From: Mangifera indica
Taxonomy: Eukaryota > Streptophyta > Magnoliopsida > Sapindales > Anacardiaceae
Direction: 5' to 3'
DNA: 64,000 nt
Assembly (NCBI RefSeq): GCF_011075055.1
Contig: NC_058138.1
Location: forward strand, 24,149,568 to 24,213,567
In this document: one piece after another, positions 1 through 10,632 of the stretch
Layout: each line of letters begins with the position of its first letter
Position numbering within the stretch: the stretch's first letter is position 1
The notes under the pieces: generated by a model
The model's database searches: none
What the model was told of the DNA's origin: nothing
Seen by the model: only the letters and a program-made list of their open reading frames with translations
Made by a program: the position numbers and the translations under genes

Positions 1-171
1 AGGGTCATCTTTTCTTTTCCCCAATAATATAAGCAAAGAATTTCAATGAGACCCCTCCCTCCTCATCGCATCTGTAAAAGAATGGATAAGTCTAAATGGC
101 CCATGGGTTTACTTGAGAAAACCAGCAAACCCACCCGGAAAGGAAACCGAAGGCCAACAGTTTTTTTCAAG

Positions 172-180
172 CACTATAAA
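172..180 (+). promoter_or_regulatory. Probable TATA box of the universal stress protein gene
   Basis: CACTATAAATTAA lies about 65 bases before the start codon of the universal stress protein gene. Spacing and sequence fit a plant TATA box followed by a short 5' UTR. No transcript evidence is available. Confidence 0.5.
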
Positions 181-242
181 TTAATTAAAAACCCACCACA
201 AAAGTCATCACTCAAAATCACTAGCTAGTTGTAATTCCAATC

Positions 243-1053
243 ATGGCAGACGTGAGGGCAAAAGAGCGGATGATACTAGTGGCTGTTGATGAGGGTGAGG
301 AGAGCTCGTATGCGTTGACGTGGTGTCTCAAGAACTTAATTACTCAAAATTTCAATGATACCCTTATACTCCTCTATGCTAAACAGTCTCCCAGAGTTGT
401 CTACACTGCAATGGATGGAACAGGTAATATTTGGTAGATTTTGAGGAGGTTATTTTTTTTTATTTTTTTTAAGAAGATCTTTCTATTATTTATTTAGTGG
501 TGGTTTTGTAATTTTATTTTTTATTGTGTTTCAGGGTATTTGTTTTCATCCGATATCTTTAACACCACCATAGAGAAGTACAATAATAACCTAGCTGATC
601 GTGTTATAAAAAACACTGAAACAATGTGTAAAGAACATTTGCAGAATAGTAACGTGAGTAAATTATTAAAATTATGTTATTAAGGAAGGGTTTAACTGTC
701 ATTGCGATAAGTTTGGAACAGTGACGTGACAGATTTGCCCCTGGGTTAGGTTAAGGTGGAGGCAAGAGTTGTGAATGGTGATCCAAGGGACGTTATTTGT
801 GAGATGGTAGAGAAGTTGGGCGTTGATGTTTTGGTGATGGGAAGCCATGGTTACGGTTGGATCAAAAGGTACGTAGGTCCCTCTTAAATAATCATCCATG
901 ATATAATAATAATAATAATAATAATCTATCATAATAGAATTGAATGAATGAAACAGGGCTCTTTTGGGAAGTGTGAGCAATCACTGTGTACAGAATGCCA
1001 AGTGTACAGTCCTAATTGCGAAGAAGCCCAATTCCAATATTGGAAGTAAATAA
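243..1053 (+). CDS. Universal stress protein (UspA family), 4 exons, 171 aa
   Basis: Exons 243-423, 535-653, 750-868 and 957-1053 join in phase to 171 residues, the usual size of a single-domain plant USP. All introns are GT-AG. The N-terminus reads MILVAVDEGEESSYALTW, the first beta strand and helix of the UspA fold. The C-terminal part has the ATP-binding signature G-2x-G-9x-G-S (GSHG, nine residues, GS), split by the last intron, followed by the final strand CTVLIAKK. ATP-binding plant USPs are soluble cytosolic or nuclear proteins induced by stress; their targets are generally unknown, and none can be inferred here. The start is the first ATG after the TATA box. Family assignment is secure; a specific role is not. 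Confidence 0.9.
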
Positions 1054-2385
1054 ATAAATAAATAAATAAATCTTAAATCTCTACTGTTATTGTAAATGTA
1101 TGAATGTATTCAAAGTACCAACATCTACTTTCTATGTACATCTTTGTAATTATATCACAAATCATGCATCCATACTTACAAATTTATGAATTCTTTCTTA
1201 CAAAAATTCAACCACTTTTTTTTTTTAGAAAAAAAATTTTAATTAAATATATTTAACTTCTAAAATTTCTTATTACAAAAACTATATTAATCATTTTAAT
1301 TCCAAAACAAACAATACTTCATCTACAAATAATAGATATTAATAAATAAAAAAAATAACATAATTAAATAATTTTGAATTAAATAAATAATAATTACATT
1401 ATGATACATCGAATTATTATTTGTGTATGTTAGTACCATGCTTCTTAATTTTTACAAGATTCAAATATGACAAATTAAAATTCATATCAAATGATTATTA
1501 GATAATGTTAAATAATTCTAAGTTATGATTTATTTATTTGTATATGATCTTCCTTTTATCAATAAGCAAGATTTTTTATTTGTAAATAATTGTTTTGGAT
1601 ACAATTTCTTGCTTTTAATTTTCCAAATTTGAAAGCCTCTTGTTGTTACGTTGAAATGTTAAAATTAGATAACAAGATTTTGAGTTGTATTTAATTTTTG
1701 AAAAAATAAGAAAAAAATAAATACTTCATATACAATCAATGTGAAGTCACGGGTATAAATAATTTGATATGTCACTTTATTTATACTTAATAATTTGTAT
1801 TTGATATATTATATATTATTTTTAAAAATACTCTTTGATTCATAAATCAAACATTTCCTTATTCATACTCAATACATCATCTACTATAATAAATTATCAT
1901 GATTTATTTTCTATAATTAATTTAAATATGTAATAAATGGCCTTTTATGTAAATCTTTATCATTAAATTATCCTACTTACATCATTTCATCGATTCTCAT
2001 TGGTGGGCTGATTGCATGATGCTCGATATTATCGTGTTGTGCTCTCATTGGTTGGTATAAACACAATGTTGGATATTTTACGTACAAACATTTGTGCTTA
2101 TCCATTCATACAAACAATTTGACATGACCTATTCTATACTGCCACTTTTTACGAATCAATTACGAAGGAATGTTTTTTCATGTAATATTACTATCTCACT
2201 AATTATCCATCAGTCAATTTTGATCCTGTTTAGTAAAAGATTTCAAAAGATCTTGATGTCCTACTTTCTCTCTTCTAATTCCAAGTATAACAAATTGTTA
2301 TGCATGAAACTTCTCTCATTAAGTTTCAGCTTCTAGCCATTGTTGTTCTTGTTGTTACTTTCTAAGCTCAAGAATTATTTCAGCC
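1054..2385. other. Intergenic AT-rich DNA
   Basis: After an AAAT microsatellite that overlaps the USP stop codon (about 1047-1071), the stretch is AT-rich with no recognisable gene, RNA or well-bordered transposon. A short open frame at 2094-2336 has no recognisable similarity and is probably chance. Confidence 0.5.
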
Positions 2386-5029
2386 ATGTCCAAGTTTGAT
2401 CCTTTCAGGCACTGCCCACAAATCGTTTTGAGGCCTCTTGGTTTTGTCATTGTTCTTGTAATTCTTTTGAATCTTTTCTGATTATTTATAATGTAAATTC
2501 CATTGCCCTTTACTTGTATAAACTCTTCAACGGCTGGCTGCAGGGGCTCTGTGGAGTGTTGACATTAGAGTTGTTGCTCATCTCTAAACAAACTGCTAAT
2601 GCCTTTGCCTCGGAAACTTTGGCCTGTGCAACCAATCCTTTTCTGAAATCCAAACAACTGCGAGACAGTTGTTTCCTCTGAATTCTTCTGCAATCAAGTT
2701 GTCAAGATCTTTATCTTCACTTCTTGATGGGACTGAGCTCTCATTTCATGCCATTGTTACTGAGGTTAGAAAAATGCAGAGCAAATTATGTAGACTTAAG
2801 TGACAATAATAAATTGACAGCCTCTGATCTGTTTTGTGTTCAGGTTGCACCAACATTGTTTATAACACTTTCAACAATTCCACAGTTATCTCAGGTTTCT
2901 TTTATAGGACTGCATGGTTTGTTGTTTTCATATAATGTTGATGGGGATCAAACTCTTGCAGTATATTCGAATACCTTGTTTTCTTCGACTTGGTATACTC
3001 AACCGGTGAATTGCAACACTGGGGCATTATATGGCACTGCAGTTTCTTCGAAATCTATGTTTTCTGTAAATGCAAGTTGGTTTCAGGAAGCTTTGAAGAG
3101 TACTGCTGCGCATTCTTCCTTCATTAAGGAAAGGATGGAACAATGCGGCAGAAGATAGCTTATTTTATAACACGGTTTCTTTGTATGGTAGGGGTGTTAT
3201 ATCATTATATGCCTTGGTTTTCCAGCAAAAGTAGTATATGAACGATTCGCAGCATTGGACTTTCATTGAGGGGATTTTCATTTGGCCACTAGTGATGGGC
3301 AAGGCATGATGTTCGCGCTTCATTAGCTACTATTACTGGCTTGGTGGAGCTTTGTCATGAAGAAGCCAATCCTTAGACTGATTTGGCAGAAAATTCTGTT
3401 TTCGAAGAATTTGTTCAAGTCAAGGAAACTGCTCTTGGAAAGGAAGGCATTGGTTTAGGACTTGGCATCGTTCAGTCTATGGTAAGTAACATATTGGAAA
3501 TATATATGATGAACTAATATTGTTGCATTTTTCCATTGTTGACATTGTGCTATAGGTACATCTGATGAAAGGAGAAATAACAATTGTTGAGAAAGAACAT
3601 GGTGAAAGAGGCGCTTGCTTCAAGTTTAATGTTCTCCTAACTTTATGCAAGAGCCAGCCAATTGACACTAGTGAAGAACATCTTAGAGCAAATAATGATT
3701 GGCCTCAATCTGGATTTCATCAACATCTAGCATCATTTTGGAGCCCTGCACCTAAACAAGAGGGATCTCACATCATACTTTTTATAACAGGTGAAGAACG
3801 AAGACAAGTCTTGAAGAGGTACATCGAGAACAACTTAAACATCAGAGTAACAATTGTAAGGCAAGAGAAAATGCTTTACCAGGAGCTAAAGAAGATAAAG
3901 CACAAGATGGATCCTTCTAGTCCAGGGAAACTTGAGACAAATGTACTTGATATGTGGACTGCATCAAGCAACCCTGGTAAAGGACCAAGTGATGGGACTC
4001 AAGGCATTATTCAAGAGGGAGGTGACAATGTTTTGCCGTACTTTTGAAAGACAAACTCGAAAAATTTCTCAAGTTTTACACTAGTAGTGATCGATGCCAG
4101 TGCTGCCTCTACATCTGAATTGTTCAAAACTTTGTCCAACTTCATAAAAGAAATTCCTAGCTTTTCATGCAAGTTTGTCTGGTTAGATAGTTCAATCATG
4201 CGAAATTCTCATTTAAGAGAACACCAGGAGGACAAACTAGTCGTCCCATGTGATTATGTCATAAAGAAGCCATTTCATGGTTCACGTTTGATTGAAGTGA
4301 TGAGGCTTCTACCTGAATGCAAGAGTACATCCCAGCACAGCTTCCGAAAGTTAAAGATGGGATCAATATCTCAAGAAGTAGTTCAGCCTTCCTCAGATCC
4401 CAATCCTGCATCATCCAAGTGCCTAAAAGTGGAGAGAGGAGCTGCTACTTCTTCACCTTACACCTCAATAGAGCAGACAGTTTTGTATAGTGATGGTATG
4501 AGCAAGAAGAAGCCACTGAGTGGGAAGAAAATTCTGATAGTTGAAGATGCTGCAACAATGATCAAGCTGACAACTACTAGAATAAGTAAACTTGGAGCAA
4601 AGGTTGAAGTATGCAGAAATGGGAAAGAGGCATTTGATCATGTTTGCAAGATTTTAAGTCATCTAAGAATGGAAGGGCATTCCAAGACTCTTCTTCCTTA
4701 CGATTATATCATTATGGATTGTGAGGTAGCATTATGCAAACCTGTTTATTTGCATACTAAAAACAACATGATGTAAATTTTTTGTTTTTGGTCCTTGACA
4801 GATGCCAGTAATGGATGGATTTGAAGCAACAAGGCTGATCAGAAAGGAGGAAGAAGAATAAAACGTGCATATTCCAATAATAGCATTGACAAAACATGCA
4901 GCAACTGGAGAAGAAAGCAGGATTGCTAATGCTGGAATGGATTTTCATCTCACAAAACCATTGCAAGAAGATGAGTTGTTAGATGTAATTTACTCCATTG
5001 ATGAGAAATGGAAAAACATTTCCAAATAG
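2386..5029 (+). pseudogene. CKI1-like hybrid histidine kinase, decayed pseudogene
   Basis: Pieces of a CKI1-type sensor histidine kinase lie in order on one strand. 2386-2479 gives an N-terminal membrane helix (IVLRPLGFVIVLVILLNLF) then a stop. About 2675-2763 gives PLNSSAIKLSRSLSSLL, and 2845-3110 continues the extracellular sensor part (TWYTQPV, VNASWFQEAL). The sequence then breaks up and jumps at about 3385 to the end of the ATPase domain (FEEFVQVKE, G2 box GLGLGIVQ), so the rest of the sensor, the second membrane helix, the H box and the N box are missing. 3541-4740 and 4802-5029 give the linker and the receiver domain (KKILIVEDA, DYIIMDCE, then MPVMDGFEATRLIR across an intron). In-frame stops occur at 4045-4047 (TGA) and 4859-4861 (TAA). 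Intact CKI1 proteins have about 1,100 residues. Loss of the phospho-accepting His plus two stops makes a working kinase very unlikely. Confidence 0.85.
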
Positions 5030-6192
5030 CAAGCTTAAGTACATACACATTGTAATTGTGAATTCCCAAATTTTTAAATGTCCAGAGCAGTTTTTGGTTA
5101 GAGATTTGTTAAGGAATGGTGTTAATAATTACGGATAGATTCAAATTGATTGTTGTTTGAGATGATGCATAGTATTATTAAAAGGTTATTGAGTATGGCA
5201 AATATAATCATCCAAGAATTGAAGGTAAAATAAACTGAGCTCAAACTAAACTATCAAGTTAAAACTCTAATAAGTTTAGATTTGATATATTCAAATTGAA
5301 CATGAATTCAAAACAGTTCAACACAATCCCAACCCAGATGTGTCACAAAGGAGCAAAAAGGCAAAGACAAAATTGCGGGTAATTCTTATGCCCATATGGA
5401 TTTGAGTGCCGGGGCCGGCCGACTTTTGCATGGCCTGCCAATTTTGTCATATGCGGTGGACTGGACCAACCTTGTGGCTCTTCAATATTAATATCTTTTT
5501 TTTTTTTCTAAGAATTAACTTATTCATTTGAATAATGATCTTAATTACAATGTAATCTACCTAATTTTTCCCCTTCTAGGCAAATACAGTTGAATTCTTT
5601 CAATTATTTTACTTGTATAACCAGTACTTTAAAATTTAAGGTTCAACTTAAAATTGGTAACAAATCTTGTTTAGATTATGATTATAACTTGTTTTATCCA
5701 TCGAATTGAATGAATCTTTAAATTGAATTGGATGAAATATATTAAATAAAACTTATCTATTCATATGATCCATTAAATTGATTAACTCACAAAATGACTT
5801 TTTAACTGTGTATAAAATTACAAATATTAATTTTTGAATAATTGTATTAATAATTTATAATTTAATCAAAACAAAAAAAATTACATTATCCAAAAATTAT
5901 AATTATATTAAAATATAATGACTTATTATATCTTTAAATCCTAATTTTGAAATTATAATAAAATCCTTGATCTTATCAAATCTTTCATTTATTTATTTTA
6001 TTTTATAATTTGAACAACAATCGTGGATGCTTCTAGAGATAATCCTTACACCAATTTATAAATAAATAGATAAATTAATATTCATAAATTGGAAAATTAT
6101 TTATTGCGCACAACTAACTTTCTCTCTCCTCACCCACAAATCGATTCTTGCCACCTTTCCAACGGTTGTACGCTCTACGATTCGTGTAATCG
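5030..6192. other. Intergenic DNA upstream of calreticulin
   Basis: AT-rich DNA without a recognisable gene. A GC-richer patch near 5400-5450 (GGGGCCGGCCGAC) stands out, but I could not assign it to an element. Confidence 0.4.
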
Positions 6193-6211
6193 CCAATCTG
6201 TATTTGCCACG
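6193..6211 (+). promoter_or_regulatory. ER stress response element (ERSE) in the calreticulin promoter
   Basis: CCAAT, nine bases, CCACG: an exact match to the ERSE consensus CCAAT-N9-CCACG. Its last bases also form CCACGTCA, the reverse complement of TGACGTGG, the XBP1-type UPRE core. It lies about 190 bases before the calreticulin ATG and about 115 bases before the TATA box. In plants ERSE is bound by bZIP28/bZIP60 with NF-Y and drives induction of ER chaperones under folding stress. That this copy is functional is inference, strengthened by its location. Confidence 0.75.
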
Positions 6212-6323
6212 TCATACAGATGACACTTATTTTCCAAGAGTCGTTTTTGTATTTGCCCACATCATCAAACTCTCCACGTCTGCTGTCCACATCACCGTTA
6301 CATCCGGATACGAACGAGAGTGT

Positions 6324-6333
6324 TATATATATA
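6324..6333 (+). promoter_or_regulatory. TATA box of the calreticulin gene
   Basis: TTATATATATAACC lies about 55 bases before the calreticulin start codon, in a good position for a plant TATA box with a short 5' UTR. Confidence 0.6.
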
Positions 6334-6383
6334 ACCTGCTCTCCCTTTCACACTTCACTTCAGGAGCTCAATCTCTCTCAAAA

Positions 6384-9199
6384 ATGGCGAGGATGTTCCC
6401 TAGTTTTCTATCGCTGACTGTCCTCCTCTCTCTCTCCGTCGCCATCGCCTCCGCGCACGTGTTCTTCGAAGAACGTTTTGACGGTACCTCTCTTGCTCTA
6501 CGACTTAAACGAGCTGTTTCGTTTCAAATTGCACTAAAACTCTAGATCGGTTCACGTTGTAAATGTTTTGTTGTTTAATAGTTCAATTACGAGTACAAAT
6601 GTAGTTTTTATTATTAGATCTGCGATTATCGTAGGATTTTGTTGAGTTCATTTGAATTAGAAATGATAATGTACGATCGATTTCACACTTCTGAACAATG
6701 ACCTTTATGTGATCGTTGATTTTGTACTCGCATCCATCTAATATAGCCTTGCCGCGATTGAATTCATTTTAAGAACTTCAATTAGCATTTGTATGCAAGA
6801 AAGAATAACTGTTAATCATTCCAAATTGTTAAATCTTTGCGTATCTGTATGCATTTGCTGCTGTTGGATAGATCAGGGTTATGTTAAGGGCGTGTGCTTA
6901 TGATAATTTGGCAATGTTATATTGTAGATGGATGGGAGACTCGTTGGGTTAAATCAGATTGGAAGAAAGATGATAACATGGCAGGAGAGTGGAACTACAC
7001 CGCTGGGAAATGGCCCGGTGACCCCAATGACAAAGGTAATTCTCTTTTACCTGAGAATGTACAATAATTTGAGCTGGTTTAGTTGAGTTGAGTTTGAGTT
7101 ACTGTTTTGGTACAATGTTTTATATCAGGCATTCAAACAAGTGAGGACTACAGATTCTATGCAATTTCAGCTGAGTTCCCTGAATTCAGCAACAAGGATA
7201 AGACACTTGTCTTCCAATTTTCTGTCAAGCACGAACAGAAACTTGATTGCGGTGGTGGCTACATGAAGTTGCTTAGTGGTGATGTTGATCAAAAAAAATT
7301 TGGTGGTGATACCCCTTACAGGTTTGCAATACACATTTTGGGTTTAAGCTCGTCTATTTTTATTACGTGCTATTTTTTCTGATTTGGTTTTGTATTGTTG
7401 ATGGCAGTATCATGTTTGGACCAGATATTTGTGGATACAGCACCAAGAAAGTGCATGCCATTCTAAACTACAATAATGCAAACCACTTGATCAAGAAGGA
7501 AGTTCCATGTGAAACTGATCAACTTACTCATGTTTATACATTTATCCTCCATCCAGATGCTACCTACAGCATTCTTATTGATAATGTGGAGAAACAAACT
7601 GGCAGCTTGTACTCTGATTGGAATCTTCTCCCTCCAAAGAAGATCAAGGATCCAGAGGCGAAGAAGGTAATTCCCCGGTTTAACCAATCTTACTATTTAT
7701 TTCTTGAATACTCAATTGGCTTTCTTCATAGTAGAGTTTATAAACCTGACTTTGTTTGATTGATGCCAGCCTGCAGATTGGGATGACAAAGAATATATTC
7801 CAGATCCCGAAGACAAGAAGCCAGAGGTAACAATCTCCTGATACACAAACTTTTGTATATTTAATCCTCTCTTACATAGTTTTGTCTGATCACATTACGC
7901 ATTAAGTTATTGTACCTTTTATTTGTTGTATAATTAGGGTTATGATGACATTCCAAAGGAGATAACAGATCCTGATGCCAAGAAGGTAATCATTTAAATT
8001 TTAAGTTCTTTCAGAACATTGCCCCTTTACTTTCTTAGGAATGGAACTGAATAAAAAGTTGCAATGTAGCCTGAGGATTGGGATGATGAGGAAGATGGTG
8101 AATGGACAGCCCCAACCATTCCCAATCCTGAGTACAAGGGTGAATGGCAACCAAAGGTTAGTCAACTTTGAGATTGATTGAGGTATTAAAATTTGATTGG
8201 TAATTATTTTTGGTGATAATCTTGCTTTGGCTTTCTGCAGAAAATCAAGAACCCTAACTACAAGGGGAAGTGGAAAGCACCAATGATTGACAACCCAGGT
8301 TGTTTTTTTCTTTCAAATTTTTTCATGGCCTTGTATTAATTGTAATTACTGAGAGGATGGTTAGTAATTCTGCATATGGTTTCAAATTTTCTGTAGAGTT
8401 CAAGGATGACCCAGATGTTTATGTGTATCCCAAGTTGAGATATGTTGGCATTGAGCTGTGGCAGGTAATTATATCTACTATCTTTTTATGTCCCGTTCTA
8501 TTATTGTCATCATATGCATATCAGTTTCTGACAATTTGGTACATAATATGTCAGGTGAAATCTGGAACAATGTTTAACAATGTTTTGGTGTGTGATGACC
8601 CCGAGTATGCCAAAAATCTGGCTGAAGAAACTTGGGGAAAACATAAGGATGTATGTAGCTATTTCCCATCAAATGTCGAACTTTACTATGGATTTGTTTC
8701 AGTTATTGATCTGGAATAAAACTATTGATTATGCAGGCTGAGAAGGCAGCTTTTGAAGAGGCTGACAAGAAGAAAGAGGAGGAGGTACCTTTTTCCTTGT
8801 ATATTGGTTTTATTTTATTAATAGCTCTTTTTTTTTTTTTTTTTTGTATCTGTTTTCTTACTTTCTGAATCATTTTTTGGTTCAGGAGTCAAAGGAGGCA
8901 ACTGATTCCGATGTAAGCTTATAAACTCTCACATGATCTTTCTTACATACTAATGTTTGTTATGGTTATAATCTTTTAAACCTTCTTTTTCAGGTTGAGG
9001 ATGAAGACGAAGGTGATGATGAAGATGATTCTGCCTTTGAAAAGAAATCTGAGTCGGATTCAAGCGACAAGAAGGATGAGGAAGTACATGTAGGCATTAT
9101 AACTCTTAACTCTGTTAATTCTTGTAAATAACCTTATATGATGTTTCTCCATGGAAGCATTAATAATCTTGCTATTTGTTGTTACAGGATGAGCTGTAA
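6384..9199 (+). CDS. CRT1: Calreticulin (CRT1/2 type), 14 exons, 418 aa, HDEL
   Basis: Calcium-binding lectin chaperone of the ER lumen that folds glycoproteins with calnexin and stores calcium. Exons: 6384-6483, 6928-7035, 7129-7321, 7408-7666, 7770-7826, 7938-7985, 8070-8156, 8241-8298, 8397-8464, 8555-8650, 8737-8784, 8886-8912, 8994-9089, 9188-9199; all join in phase to 418 residues, the normal length. A cleavable signal peptide ends near [11 protein letters not shown]. The globular N-domain has the family signatures [16 protein letters not shown] and [11 protein letters not shown] and a possible N-glycosylation site (NYT). The proline-rich P-domain repeats ([14 protein letters not shown] and relatives) follow from about residue 205. 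The tail is acidic and ends HDEL, with H from exon 13 and DEL from the 12-base coding part of exon 14. The acidic tail and HDEL suit CRT1/CRT2 rather than the basic CRT3. An ERSE upstream suggests induction by ER stress. The paralogue number is uncertain. Confidence 0.97.
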
Positions 9200-10632
9200 G
9201 CTGAGAACTACAAGGATTATCTGATAAGATTAGTTTGGAGATAAGGCTTGGGCATCAAGTAGCTGCAAATTTTTTTTCTTCTTTCTTATTTTCAGCTGTA
9301 GGGACTGTTTTTTTATGCCTTGTTAACATTAGAAAAGGGAATGAGCTTGTAGGTTGCATTGTTAAGTAGTGTGACCTTATAGCTTTAATATCATAATTTT
9401 AACTGAGCCTTTTTTAGGACAAAGAGGATATTGCCTTTTTTATGAAGTAGTGAGCCACAATATTATATGATGCATGCCCTTGATTACTTGTTCAATTTTA
9501 TTTGTTTGAAAAAAATTCAGTTTGAATTTGGCTTAATTTGAAACCTCCTGTTGTATTGTAAAACCGGTTTGTTGATGATTCAAATGAGCCGTGTTTGATC
9601 TTAAATATCATTTGGATTCAAGTTTGAGCTGACCTTTTGTTTAAGTCTAGTTCAAATCCACTCAAACTACAAATTTTTTATTCTCCATTTTCTCTGTTGT
9701 GAAGATTTTGATAAGGCGTTGCATCAGAATCAGATTGGAAGAGATTAATAGGATTAAATGAATTTGTGTATGCCAATATGATACTATCCAGTTTGAGTGA
9801 ATCATTGAATTTGTATTCATAAGGCAAGTCAAATTTGAATTTGACTCAAATTCAAAGTTAAAAAAGTAGTTTTCAATAATCCCAAACCAATTTCAAACTA
9901 ATTTTTCTTGGATTGGAACCAATCTCAATCTGAACTTGTTCAAACTCCTTGATGATTATCCATAATGATACAACATAATCTCTAAAGTGTTTAAGTCAAG
10001 ATATTGCAAACTTGATCAATTGCCTGTTTCCCATTTGTAAATTCTTCAACATTTGCTCCAACTTTATAATTGGTGCAGCATCTTCAACTGTCACAAATTT
10101 CTTCCCATTCAGTGGCTTCTTGTTGACGTTTCCATCTCTATGCAAACCGTCTGCCCCATTTAGCTGTAATGTGAAAGAAGTCCTGTCTCAGTCCTAAAGC
10201 CCTCGGATCTGGGGAATGCATAGGTAGGTGACATGTTTGTAGCTTCGTCTTTCTGTGAGTTCAACTCCTCATCTATTAATTTTCTTGGAGATATAAATAA
10301 TATAATTGCAGACATAAACCATCAAGCAGTACACTTACCATCATAACTTCACTGTATCCCTAATTTCAATGGTCATTATCTTGCTTAATTCTCGTTGGTG
10401 TTGTGTATAAATTTTCACATCAACAAGGATATTTAAGTTGCCATTAAGAATCTAAGTAAGTTTATATGCATTAACTTATTCATTCATAGTAAAAGTGGAA
10501 CCAGTAGCAAAGTGATTGATGGGGTTTCAGCTTTACATTTTGGAACTAGTAGTTACAGAAAAGGCTGCATCAACTTTACTGCTACACTGCTACTGACGGA
10601 ATTGGGATCTGCAATCAGTAAATGCTTTGAAG
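9200..10632. other. Intergenic DNA between two convergent genes
   Basis: Holds the calreticulin 3' UTR (to about 9440) and the 3' end of the pyrophosphatase gene from the other side. Between about 9480 and 9960 many repeats of the type TTCAAATT/AATTTGAA suggest a badly decayed short transposon; I could not place its ends. Confidence 0.4.

Noticed and set aside
699..980. Minus-strand frame with a run of Tyr
   Set aside because: The run comes from a TAA/ATA microsatellite, and the frame lies opposite exons of the universal stress protein gene.
7107..7759. Separate genes from long frames within calreticulin
   Set aside because: They are calreticulin exons reading on into introns.
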